Of a DNA stretch of 64,000 bases, positions 26,451 through 35,114 are shown piece after piece. Below the pieces are notes generated by a model, which ran no database searches, had not been told where the DNA came from, and was given only the letters and a program-made list of their open reading frames with translations. Source of the DNA: Bacteroidaceae bacterium (GTDB taxonomy: Bacteria > Bacteroidota > Bacteroidia > Bacteroidales > Bacteroidaceae). Numbering within the stretch: the first letter of the stretch is position 1; every line of letters starts with the position of its first letter. Location: the NCBI GenBank assembly GCA_017416805.1, contig JAFQBB010000036.1:150902-214901 (forward strand), read 5' to 3'. The translations under genes were made by a program, and so were the position numbers.

Positions 26451-27767
26451 TTAAGCATACATGTTAACGATAGCTTCGTAAAGCTCTTGCTTGCCGCTTA
26501 CCTGTTTGGGTTCGCCATTAGCCTTGGCATAAGCTACGAGGTCTTCAAGTTTCAGCTTGCCATCTTCAAATTCTTTACCCTTTCCGGCATCGAATGAAGC
26601 ATAACGGTCGGCCAACATCTTCTTGTAAGGACTTTCTTCCAAAAGGGCTGCAGCGCTTTCAAGGGCACGGGCCATAGCATCCATACCGGCAATATGAGCA
26701 ATGAAGATATCCTCCAAATCGGTAGAGTTACGACGGGTCTTGGCGTCAAAGTTGGTACCACCGTTTCCGAAACCACCGTTGCGGATAACATGAATCATAG
26801 CCTGGATGAGTTCATAGTTGTCGATGGGGAATTGGTCTGTATCCCAACCGTTCTGATAGTCACCACGGTTAGCATCGATAGAACCCAACATACCGTTATC
26901 AACGGCTACGGCCAACTCATGTTCAAAAGTATGTCCGGCCAAGGTGGCGTGGTTTACTTCAATATTTACCTTGAAGTCGTTTTCCAAACCATGAGCCTTC
27001 AAGAAACCGATAACAGTTTCAGTGTCAACATCGTACTGGTGTTTAGAGGGTTCCATAGGCTTCGGCTCGATGAGGAATGTACCGGTGAAGCCTTTGGCGC
27101 GAGCATAATCGCGAGCAAGGGTCAACATTTGTGCGAGATGCTCTTTTTCACGCTTCTGATCGGTATTGAGCAAGCTCATATAACCTTCACGTCCACCCCA
27201 GAATACGTAGTTTGTACCACCCAACTCGATAGTAGCATCGATAGCGTTCTTGATTTGAACGGCGGCACGTGCCACAACATCAAATTCGGGGTTTGTAGCA
27301 GCTCCATTCATATAACGCTTGTGACCAAACACATTGGCAGTACCCCAAAGGAGCTTGATGCCTGTTTCGGCTTGTTTCTGCTTCAAGTATGCAACCACTT
27401 CTTTCAAGTTTGCCTCATATTCTTCAATGCTGGCACCTTCGCTTACGAGGTCAACATCGTGGAAGCAATAGTACTCGATACCCATTTTCTGCATGAACTC
27501 GAAACCTGCATCTACTTTGTCCTTAGCGGCTTGAACGGCATCAGAAGCTGCATTCCAAGGGAAAGTCTTGGTACCGCCACCGAACTGGTCGCCCCCTTCT
27601 GCACAAAGGGTGTGCCACCATGCCATGGCAAACTTCAACCAATCTTTCATCTTCTTACCCATGACAACTTTTTCTGCATCATAGTAACGGAATGCCATAG
27701 GGTTTCTGCTCTCTTTTCCTTCGAATTTGATTTTCTCAATTCCAGGGAAATAAATTTTCTTTTCCAT
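26451..27767 (-). CDS. xylA: xylose isomerase
   Basis: The 438-residue class II enzyme interconverts D-xylose and D-xylulose. Active-site strings are visible: '[13 protein letters not shown]' (catalytic His and Asp), '[16 protein letters not shown]' (metal-binding Glu and Lys), '[20 protein letters not shown]' and '[20 protein letters not shown]' (metal Asp/His ligands). Length matches Bacteroides XylA. It lies 36 bases downstream of xylB, last in the operon, and is followed by a strong terminator. Confidence 0.98.
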   Translation of the reverse strand: MEKKIYFPGIEKIKFEGKESRNPMAFRYYDAEKVVMGKKMKDWLKFAMAWWHTLCAEGGDQFGGGTKTFPWNAASDAVQAAKDKVDAGFEFMQKMGIEYYCFHDVDLVSEGASIEEYEANLKEVVAYLKQKQAETGIKLLWGTANVFGHKRYMNGAATNPEFDVVARAAVQIKNAIDATIELGGTNYVFWGGREGYMSLLNTDQKREKEHLAQMLTLARDYARAKGFTGTFLIEPKPMEPSKHQYDVDTETVIGFLKAHGLENDFKVNIEVNHATLAGHTFEHELAVAVDNGMLGSIDANRGDYQNGWDTDQFPIDNYELIQAMIHVIRNGGFGNGGTNFDAKTRRNSTDLEDIFIAHIAGMDAMARALESAAALLEESPYKKMLADRYASFDAGKGKEFEDGKLKLEDLVAYAKANGEPKQVSGKQELYEAIVNMYA

Positions 27768-27803
27768 AATCTGATATAATTTTAAAAGGTTAGTTATTAT
27801 AAC

Positions 27804-29276
27804 TTAAATTCTCTCTTTCCAACGTTCATAAGCATCAGCGTATGCGGCACGGTCGGCTTCAACAGGTTCGATAATCTGAAGTTTCTCCAAAGTGGCAAAT
27901 GCCTCATTGTTATCCTTATAGATTTCAGCTCCGATACCAGCACCCTTAGCCGCACCGACAGAACCATCCGTGTCATACAGTTCGATGGTTGCACCTGTCA
28001 CTCCAGCCAATGTGTTACGGAAAATAGGACTAAGGAACATGTTGGCATTTCCTGCATGAATCTTACTGATGTTCATACCCATGCCTTGCATAATCTCAAT
28101 ACCATATTTGAAGGAGAAGACAATGCCTTCCTGAGCTGCACGAAGCAGATGATGCTTACCATGCGTATTGAAATTGACACCATGGATGGAGCAAGCCACT
28201 TCACGATTCTGCAACATGCGTTCGGCACCATTACCAAAAGGCATGATGCTGACACCTGCACTGCCAATAGGAGCTTGTGCAGCCAAATTATTCATTTCGG
28301 CATACGAAATACCTTCGGGTGCAACATTACGCTTCATCCAAGAATTCAAAATACCCGTACCGTTTATGCAGAGCAAAACTCCTGTACGTGGATTATTCGC
28401 AGTATGGTTTACATGAGCAAATGTATTGACACGTGAAAGAGGATCATAATCGGTCACCCCATTTACACCATATACGACTCCCGAAGTTCCGGCCGTAGAT
28501 GCAATTTCGCCAGGATTGAACACATTGAGCGAAAGAGCATTGTTCGGTTGGTCACCAGCACGATATGTGACAGGAATACCTTCCACCAAACCTAATTCGG
28601 CTGCGGCTTGAGCCGTAATACGTCCCTGTTCACTGAATGTCGGCCGGATAGCAGGAATAACCGAACGGTCAAATCCGTAATAATCCAAAAGGAAATCTGC
28701 CACATCATTCTTCTGGAAATCCCAAAACATCCCTTCTGAAAGACCAGACACAGTAGTACAAACCTCTCCAGTCAGACGCATGGCAATATAATCACCGGGA
28801 AGCATGATCTTGTCAATACAACTGAACAATTCAGGCTCGTTCTCTTTTACCCATGCCAATTTGGATGCTGTAAAATTTCCGGGTGAATTGAGCAGATGCT
28901 TCAGGCACTTCTCCTCTCCTATTTCCTTAAATGCTTTTTCTCCGTATGGTACGGCACGTGAATCACACCAAATAATAGAAGGACGAAGCACTTGATGGTC
29001 TTTATCCACACACACCAATCCGTGCATCTGATATGAGATACCGATAGCGCTTACATCACACGCCTTAATGCCCGATGCATTCATTACATCAGCAGTTGCC
29101 AATTTAAGGTTTGTCCACCACATGGCTGGATCTTGTTCAGCCCATCCTGCCTGAACAGCAGTGATAGGAGCTTCACTTTTGGGATAAAATGCAGAAGCAA
29201 CACACTTTCCGCTCTCTGCATTCACCAAACTTGCTTTTACAGATGAACTACCTATGTCAAATCCTAATAAAAACAT
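27804..29276 (-). CDS. xylB: xylulokinase
   Basis: The 490-residue FGGY kinase phosphorylates D-xylulose. The N-terminal phosphate loop 'GFDIGSSSVKASLVN' is at 4-18, 'YQMHGLVCVD' with the 'WCDSRA' loop follows near 77-107, and the C-terminal ATP site contains 'AGVTGATIELYDTDGSVGAAKGAGIGA'. It is the middle gene of the Nudix regulator-xylB-xylA operon. No xylose transporter is adjacent. Confidence 0.96.
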   Translation of the reverse strand: MFLLGFDIGSSSVKASLVNAESGKCVASAFYPKSEAPITAVQAGWAEQDPAMWWTNLKLATADVMNASGIKACDVSAIGISYQMHGLVCVDKDHQVLRPSIIWCDSRAVPYGEKAFKEIGEEKCLKHLLNSPGNFTASKLAWVKENEPELFSCIDKIMLPGDYIAMRLTGEVCTTVSGLSEGMFWDFQKNDVADFLLDYYGFDRSVIPAIRPTFSEQGRITAQAAAELGLVEGIPVTYRAGDQPNNALSLNVFNPGEIASTAGTSGVVYGVNGVTDYDPLSRVNTFAHVNHTANNPRTGVLLCINGTGILNSWMKRNVAPEGISYAEMNNLAAQAPIGSAGVSIMPFGNGAERMLQNREVACSIHGVNFNTHGKHHLLRAAQEGIVFSFKYGIEIMQGMGMNISKIHAGNANMFLSPIFRNTLAGVTGATIELYDTDGSVGAAKGAGIGAEIYKDNNEAFATLEKLQIIEPVEADRAAYADAYERWKERI

Positions 29277-29308
29277 GAGAATTTTAATTAATTGAATGGT
29301 TAGTATTT

Positions 29309-30034
29309 TTATCGTATCTTACTCTTGTCGAACTTGTAATAACGTGCTGCCCGATGAGCGACTCCACGTTCCTTCTCATCCAATGCAACCACATACGGCA
29401 TTTGTGCTATGCGCTTATGGAAATTACGAACATCAAAGACCTTGTCATACACCAATTCAAACAGACGCCTCATTTGTGCCGCCGTAAACTTCTTGGGCAA
29501 CAAAGAAAACAGGAATGAAGGATTCAATTCTGCCCTATTTCTAATATACAACAATGCCTCTTTTATAATTTGTACATGATCAAAAGCCAACTCTCCCAAT
29601 TCTTTTACAGGTCTCCAACAAGGTTCATATTTATAAGAAGGAAACAAAGCCCTGCTGTTTACCTTTTGTAAGGAAATATAAGCAACTGAGACAATTCTAT
29701 CAACAGGAGCTTTCAAACTATGCAGACGCTCCAACCACAAAGTATCTTTAGGGTTAGAAGTACGGTCTTTGTCGCCGAACGTCTTGAACTGCTCCAATTT
29801 GATGTTTTTCAGGCCTGTCAGTTCAGACAAAACCCTCTCCGCTGCTTCATCCAGGTTTTCATCCATATAAATAAGGCTTCCGGGTAATTTGGTGTCACAA
29901 AAATCCTTGTCCACAACTCCTTGACGCTTCACAAGGAGAACGCTTAAATTCTCCCCATCAAAACCAATAAGGACACAATCTACAGATATGTGCGGATTTA
30001 CAGTCCGATAACAATTCAAAACATCTTGTATCAT
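29309..30034 (-). CDS. Nudix-domain transcriptional regulator (NrtR/AraR-like), probably of xylose genes
   Basis: Two domains are visible: a Nudix fold (about 15-135, 'DCVLIGFDGENLSVLLVKRQG') and a C-terminal winged helix (about 160-235, 'KFTAAQMRRLFELVYDKVFDVRNFHKRIAQMPYVVALDEKERG'). The Nudix box is degenerate ('AAERVLSELTGL'), so it probably senses rather than hydrolyses a sugar metabolite. Nudix regulators of this type, such as AraR, control pentose genes in Bacteroides; its place in the xyl operon points to xylose. ATG 30034 is chosen; the frame extends only to a TTG. Confidence 0.88.
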   Translation of the reverse strand: MIQDVLNCYRTVNPHISVDCVLIGFDGENLSVLLVKRQGVVDKDFCDTKLPGSLIYMDENLDEAAERVLSELTGLKNIKLEQFKTFGDKDRTSNPKDTLWLERLHSLKAPVDRIVSVAYISLQKVNSRALFPSYKYEPCWRPVKELGELAFDHVQIIKEALLYIRNRAELNPSFLFSLLPKKFTAAQMRRLFELVYDKVFDVRNFHKRIAQMPYVVALDEKERGVAHRAARYYKFDKSKIR

Positions 30035-30073
30035 GGCCGGTTCAAACAATTTATCATTGATTTATCATCGGTG

Positions 30074-30081
30074 CAAATATA
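30074..30081 (-). promoter_or_regulatory. -7 box (TATATTTG) for the xyl operon
   Basis: Minus-strand TATATTTG, 40 bases upstream of the regulator's ATG. Confidence 0.6.
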
Positions 30082-30355
30082 TATGTTTTTTTATATCACC
30101 ACCATATAATATCTTATTTTTTCACATAATATAACATTCTGATAATCAAACCTTATAAATATCGTACAATTAACAATATCAAAACAACTCTTTTTGTACT
30201 AAATAAGGTAAGTAATATTTCTTTTTTACTCAGACAAGTTTTTTTCCTACATAAAATATTATAAAACAACAATATGCAACATCTGATATATCTTTTTACA
30301 CAAAATATTCCAAAAATAATTAACCATCTATATACATTATTTAAAATAAAACCCG
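30082..30355. other. AT-rich divergent spacer between xyl operon and exopolysaccharide locus
   Basis: No gene is seen. The stretch is very AT-rich with many short A/T runs. No inverted-repeat-flanked invertible promoter is apparent. Confidence 0.6.
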
Positions 30356-30363
30356 TACCTTTG
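30356..30363 (+). promoter_or_regulatory. -7 box (TACCTTTG) for the exopolysaccharide locus
   Basis: TACCTTTG lies 27 bases before the ATG of the receiver gene, the first gene of the locus. Confidence 0.65.
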
Positions 30364-30389
30364 CTGACATCAACAATAAAAATCTGATT

Positions 30390-30752
30390 ATGAAAAAGAA
30401 AATTCTAATATTAGACGACAAAGAAACCATTGCCAAGATTTTGCATATTTATCTGATGAGTGACTATGACTGTATCTGGTTGCCAGATGCCATGAAGGGA
30501 ATGAAATGGTTGCAAGAGGGAAATACTCCAGATTTGATCATTTCGGACATCCGGATGCCAGAAATGCGTGGAGACGATTTCTTGGAATGGTTGAAACAAA
30601 ACGAATTGTTCAAACATATCCCAGTCATAATGCTCAGTAGCGAAGATTCCACAAGCGAACGTATCAGACTTTTGGAAGTCGGAGCCGCAGATTATATAGT
30701 AAAGCCATTCAATCCTCTGGAATTGAAAATCAGAGTAAAGAAGATTATATGA
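30390..30752 (+). CDS. single-domain response regulator (receiver only)
   Basis: The 120-residue CheY-like receiver has all key residues: acidic pair D9-D10, phosphoacceptor D53 ('IISDIRMPEM'), Ser83/Ser84, and Lys105 ('VKPFNP'). There is no output domain. It overlaps by ATGA the next gene, a receiver-like/sugar-transferase fusion, so the two are translationally coupled and may interact. A kinase partner is not adjacent. Confidence 0.93.
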   Translation: MKKKILILDDKETIAKILHIYLMSDYDCIWLPDAMKGMKWLQEGNTPDLIISDIRMPEMRGDDFLEWLKQNELFKHIPVIMLSSEDSTSERIRLLEVGAADYIVKPFNPLELKIRVKKII

Positions 30753-31978
30753 CAACATCGGGAAAATACGAGCACACCCAATCGGCAATAACCATAGATG
30801 CTGAAAAAGATTTGACTGTAGTGTTTTTAGGTACAACTCCTATCGTGAAGGAACGATGGGCTATTGCCATGGCGGATAGAGTGAAAATGGCAGAAAGCCA
30901 TAAAGATGTTGTACGTATTGTACACAGGTTGACAAATAATCGAATATCCAAAAACAGAGGATATTCAGTTGTTTTATATGAAGCAGGAATCTCATTGAAT
31001 GAAGATTTGACAGCCTTATCATATATACGGACACAACTGCCCGAAGCATATTTGATATTGCTTGCCGATAGCATATCCCCTGAAGAACGGAAAGTTTTTC
31101 TTAAAGTTGGAATCAATGACACTTTACCCAAAGGTGCATCTCCTCTTGAAATAATATCCAAAATGGAATTTGTGGAAAGAAAAAAAGATGTACTCATGGG
31201 CAAGAAGGAACATTACGGAAATATTCCGGATTTCAAGATTCCTATGTGGAAACGCATATTTGACCTCTGTTTTGCTGGATGTGCCTTATTGCTCCTTTCT
31301 CCCGTGATGTTACTGACGGCAATAGCCATCAAAATAGAGAGTAAAGGTCCTGTGTTTTATACAAGCAAACGTGTAGGAAGCAATTACAAGATTTTTGACT
31401 TCTATAAATTCAGAAGCATGTATGTGGATTCCGACCAAAGACTGAAAGAATTAGGAGGTTTGAATCGATACGACAATGAAGAAAAAAAAGAAACTGGATC
31501 AACAAGTCCACTTATGTCCACTGTTAACGAAGATGACGTGATGTTAGTGTCCGATGATTTTGTCATATCAGAAAAAGAACATGCAAATAAAAAAGATTTT
31601 AACAAGAAAAGCGTTTTCGTAAAATTGCAAGACGATCCAAGAGTGACCCGTGTTGGACGAATCATAAGAAAACTCAGTATTGACGAATTACCACAATTGG
31701 TAAATATCATACAAGGAAACATGTCGGTCGTCGGAAATCGCCCACTCCCTCTTTACGAGGCGGAATTGCTGACCGATGATGAAAGTATAGACCGTTTCAT
31801 GGCACCTGCTGGGCTAACAGGACTTTGGCAAGTGGAAAAGCGCGGTGACAATGGAAGATTATCAGCAGAGGAAAGAAAACGTCTTGATGTAGAATACGCA
31901 AAGCATTATTCCCTTATGATGGATATAAAGATTATTTTGCGTACATTGACAGCATTCATCCAAAAAGGGAATACTTGA
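30749..31978 (+). CDS. degenerate receiver domain fused to initiating sugar transferase
   Basis: The 409-residue protein has a receiver-like N-domain (about 20-140) without the acidic pair; the phosphoacceptor position aligns with Glu78 and Lys128 is kept. One membrane segment (about 172-194) leads into a bacterial sugar-transferase (WcaJ/PglC-type) domain: 'KRIFDLCFAGCALLLLSPVMLLTAIAIKIESKGPVFY', 'KFRSMYVDSD', 'VTRVGRIIRKLSIDELPQLVNIIQGNMSVVGNRPL' and 'GLTGLWQVEKRG'. About 60 extra residues sit after 'RSMYVDSD'. The family adds the first sugar phosphate to undecaprenyl phosphate. Confidence 0.9.
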   Translation: MTTSGKYEHTQSAITIDAEKDLTVVFLGTTPIVKERWAIAMADRVKMAESHKDVVRIVHRLTNNRISKNRGYSVVLYEAGISLNEDLTALSYIRTQLPEAYLILLADSISPEERKVFLKVGINDTLPKGASPLEIISKMEFVERKKDVLMGKKEHYGNIPDFKIPMWKRIFDLCFAGCALLLLSPVMLLTAIAIKIESKGPVFYTSKRVGSNYKIFDFYKFRSMYVDSDQRLKELGGLNRYDNEEKKETGSTSPLMSTVNEDDVMLVSDDFVISEKEHANKKDFNKKSVFVKLQDDPRVTRVGRIIRKLSIDELPQLVNIIQGNMSVVGNRPLPLYEAELLTDDESIDRFMAPAGLTGLWQVEKRGDNGRLSAEERKRLDVEYAKHYSLMMDIKIILRTLTAFIQKGNT

Positions 31979-32034
31979 CCGTTTGTGCTTAATTCAACTC
32001 AAAAAATAAGATTAAATTCTAACCAACAGGAACA

Positions 32035-32853
32035 ATGAAGAAAAATATCTGTTTCATTTATTTCATGCTTTTCATAATGTTTCCCATACAGGCAAGGGTC
32101 TTGACTGATTCTTTGACCGTCAACACAAATGAGGAAACAGAAGAATCCATCACTGCAGGTTTTTTAGATGGAAAAATCGGTCCTATGGGTATTGACTATT
32201 CATCTTTCAAACTTCCACCATTAGGCACATTGTTTGAAAATGCAGCCCAAACTCCCTCTATTCAGTTGTTAGAGAAAGAACGTCAATTGGCAAAAAAACT
32301 CTTGAATAAAGAAAAACGGAAGTTCTTGGAGTTCTTCCGTGTACATGGCAACTATTCTTACGGAAATACCACTTCGACAAGCACATCGACAGACATCAGT
32401 ACCCCACTATACTCCTTTGCCAGCGGATACGAAAGCAGTTATTGGAATGTTGGAGCAAGTGTCAATATTGGTTTGGAAAGTTTGATGGATCTGAAAGGTA
32501 AAATAAACCGAGGACGGCTCGAAGTTGAAAAGGCAGAAATCAAAAAGGAAGTGGAATTGGACAAATTGAAACAACAGATTGCCTCCATTTATGTCAGAAT
32601 AACAAACAACCTTATAGCTCTGAAAACAGCGGCTGAATATGCCGCTTCATATCGAGGAGCAGGATTGATGACAGAACAACGTTTCCGTAACAATCAAATA
32701 GACATCAAAGAATTGGCAGATGTCCGCCGCTTGGAGAATGATGCCATTGGAACCTATCAAGAGATACAAGCACAAATCAGTACAGATATCATCATGTTAG
32801 AGATTTTGACACATACCCCCATTATTACGCAATTGACAATAGACAATCAATAA
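32035..32853 (+). CDS. short TolC-like outer-membrane protein
   Basis: A signal peptide ('ICFIYFMLFIMFPIQA') is followed by a TolC-like pattern: a long coiled-coil helix ('LLEKERQLAKKLLNKEKRKFLEFFRVHGNYSYG'), a beta segment ('SSYWNVGASVNIGLESLMDLKGKINRGRLEVEKAEI') and a second coiled coil ending 'NNQIDIKELADVRRLENDAIGTYQEIQAQISTDIIMLEILTH'. At 272 residues it is about 60% of a normal TolC and carries only one repeat. No wza-like exporter lies nearby, so it may be the outer-membrane conduit. Confidence 0.75.
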   Translation: MKKNICFIYFMLFIMFPIQARVLTDSLTVNTNEETEESITAGFLDGKIGPMGIDYSSFKLPPLGTLFENAAQTPSIQLLEKERQLAKKLLNKEKRKFLEFFRVHGNYSYGNTTSTSTSTDISTPLYSFASGYESSYWNVGASVNIGLESLMDLKGKINRGRLEVEKAEIKKEVELDKLKQQIASIYVRITNNLIALKTAAEYAASYRGAGLMTEQRFRNNQIDIKELADVRRLENDAIGTYQEIQAQISTDIIMLEILTHTPIITQLTIDNQ

Positions 32854-32870
32854 ACTATAATCATATTTGT

Positions 32871-35057
32871 ATGGAATATTTCAGATACTTAGTTCGATTT
32901 ATATATCGAATCCGTTGGTATTTAGCCATTCTACCACTCTTGGCGATGGTGATTAGTTGGATTATGACACAAGGTATAGATAAAGAATACAATGTAAAAA
33001 CAACTATCTATACAGGTATCATTTCTGGATACAACATAGAGACAGGGCAGGCCACTAATATGGCTCATTCAAATGTAAATATGTCAAACTTAATGCATAT
33101 AATTACGACGGAAAGGACATTGAAAAATGTATCTTTGCGACTTTTGGCAAGGGTTATGACGTATGGGAATGAAGAACAAAGCAACAATTACATCACAGCA
33201 GAACATTACAGAGAACTGGTTCGTATAGTTCCACCTGAAGTGAAGGCTTTAATCGACAAAAGAAGTGAACGAAAAACAGTAGCAAATTTATTGGCCTATG
33301 AAAGGCCATCTGCCGACAACTTTGTGTATGGATTATTGCATTACGGACATCCTTATTTCAGTTTGTCAGAATTGGAAACACGTATCAAAGTTGCTCGTCT
33401 GGAAGGAAGTGACTTGATTGAAATTGGATATTCTGCCAATGATCCGGGAATAGCTTATAACACATTGGAAATCTTGAACGAGGAGTTTATCAGCCAATAT
33501 CAGCACATCCGGTTTGGGGAAACTGACAATGTAATCAAATTTTTTGACCAGGAAGTTGCCAAATTATACAAAATGCTAACAAATGCTGAAGATTCGCTTA
33601 TAGCCTATAATGTAGCTAAAAGAATTATAAATTATAGTGAGCAGACAAAAATGGTTACGGTTATGGATGCAGACCATCAAAGCCGTGGACAAGAGCTATT
33701 GGCAACACAAATGACTGCTCAAAAATTGGCAGACTTCTATGAAGCCCAATTGGGTAATCAAGCAGAAGTAATTCGTGGTAACAATAGCTTTATAACAGAA
33801 TTGAACAATATATCACGGCTGAAATCACGAATTTCAAATTTGGAACTCATGAATGAAGGAGGCAATTCTGAAACAAATGAAGCATTGGAACAAGCAAGAA
33901 AAGAATTGGAAAATGCAGAAAAAAGAATCGAAGAAATAACCCAAGGAATTGTAGTGAGAGAAGGGGGAATCGATGCGACTCCAACTACAGAATTAGCTTT
34001 AGGATGGTTAGAACAGGTCGTAAATCTTGAAAAGGCTGAAGCTGAAGCTGAAGCCATGGAAATCCAACGAAAGAGTTTGGATGAAGATTTCCTGTATTTT
34101 TCACCTATTGGGGCAACAATAAACAGAAAAGAACGACATATCACTTTCATAGAAGGAAACTATATGGAGATGTTAGGTGCGCTCAATTCTGCCCGCTTAA
34201 GACGGCGTAATTTGCAGATGACAACAGCCACCCTTCAGGTCTTGAATCCACCCTTGTTCCCATTGACAGCAATGCCAACGAACAGGCTAATGATTTTGCT
34301 GGCCACGTATGTATTATCAATGGGAATAGTTGCCGGATTCTTCTTTATTATAGAACTCCTTGACCATACTCTGAGAGACAGTCGTCGGACTACCTCTATA
34401 ACGGGAATGCCTGTAATTGGTGCTTATCCCAAAGAAAGTACATTACGTTACAGACGATTCAACAAGATGATGGGTGAAATGGCTCTCAAGTGGCTCAGCA
34501 AAATGTTATTACCTTACATGAAACCAACAGCTCAAGGAAGAAGTAATGTAGTGAACATCATGAGTACAGAAGAAAAAGACGGAAAGAGTTTCATTGCAGT
34601 TGAGCTTGAAGAATATTGGACATCTTTAGGATTATCAGTCAGACGTCTGACTTATGATGAGGATTTCTTGGCAGAAGACAGTCGCTATATAATGGCTCAA
34701 ACGCCTAAAGATTTAGCTCCAGATTTGGCTGACGATGAAATCCTGATTATAGAATATCCATGTCTGAAAGAACACCCGGTACCACCTACCCTACTTGAAG
34801 CAGGAAATGTCAATTTAGTGGTAACACGAGCAAACAGAACATGGAAAGACACTGACCAAAAAGCACTTGATGCTCTTTGCAAGTCATTGCCCGAAGAGAA
34901 GCGCAAGACTCTTTCCATTTATCTGACGAATGCTGACAGAAATGCGGTAGAAGAATTTACGGGACAACTTCCTCCTTACACAATATTCAAGAATTTCATA
35001 TATAAAATGTCTCAACTTGGATTGACATCTGTTGAATATAAAGCAGGAAGAAACTGA
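32871..35057 (+). CDS. Wzz/Wzc-like chain-length protein with degenerate kinase domain
   Basis: The 728-residue protein has a membrane segment near 12-30, a long periplasmic coiled-coil region (about 50-470) and a second membrane segment near 477-500 preceded by 'LNPPLFPLTAMPTNRL', the Wzz-type proline-rich joint. The cytoplasmic part resembles a BY-kinase, but its P-loop reads 'STEEKDGKSF' rather than GxxxxGKST, Walker motifs are weak, and no C-terminal tyrosine cluster is present. It probably controls polymer length without kinase activity (inference). Confidence 0.85.
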   Translation: MEYFRYLVRFIYRIRWYLAILPLLAMVISWIMTQGIDKEYNVKTTIYTGIISGYNIETGQATNMAHSNVNMSNLMHIITTERTLKNVSLRLLARVMTYGNEEQSNNYITAEHYRELVRIVPPEVKALIDKRSERKTVANLLAYERPSADNFVYGLLHYGHPYFSLSELETRIKVARLEGSDLIEIGYSANDPGIAYNTLEILNEEFISQYQHIRFGETDNVIKFFDQEVAKLYKMLTNAEDSLIAYNVAKRIINYSEQTKMVTVMDADHQSRGQELLATQMTAQKLADFYEAQLGNQAEVIRGNNSFITELNNISRLKSRISNLELMNEGGNSETNEALEQARKELENAEKRIEEITQGIVVREGGIDATPTTELALGWLEQVVNLEKAEAEAEAMEIQRKSLDEDFLYFSPIGATINRKERHITFIEGNYMEMLGALNSARLRRRNLQMTTATLQVLNPPLFPLTAMPTNRLMILLATYVLSMGIVAGFFFIIELLDHTLRDSRRTTSITGMPVIGAYPKESTLRYRRFNKMMGEMALKWLSKMLLPYMKPTAQGRSNVVNIMSTEEKDGKSFIAVELEEYWTSLGLSVRRLTYDEDFLAEDSRYIMAQTPKDLAPDLADDEILIIEYPCLKEHPVPPTLLEAGNVNLVVTRANRTWKDTDQKALDALCKSLPEEKRKTLSIYLTNADRNAVEEFTGQLPPYTIFKNFIYKMSQLGLTSVEYKAGRN

Positions 35058-35114
35058 TTTTATATGTATTAAAACTCGATTAAAAGAAAAGCAAAGACAT
35101 TCCGTAAAAAGTAT

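Noticed and set aside
30050-30389. Invertible promoter controlling the exopolysaccharide locus
   Set aside because: Phase-variable promoters are common in Bacteroides capsule loci, but I find no paired inverted repeats around the -7 box and no recombinase gene nearby.
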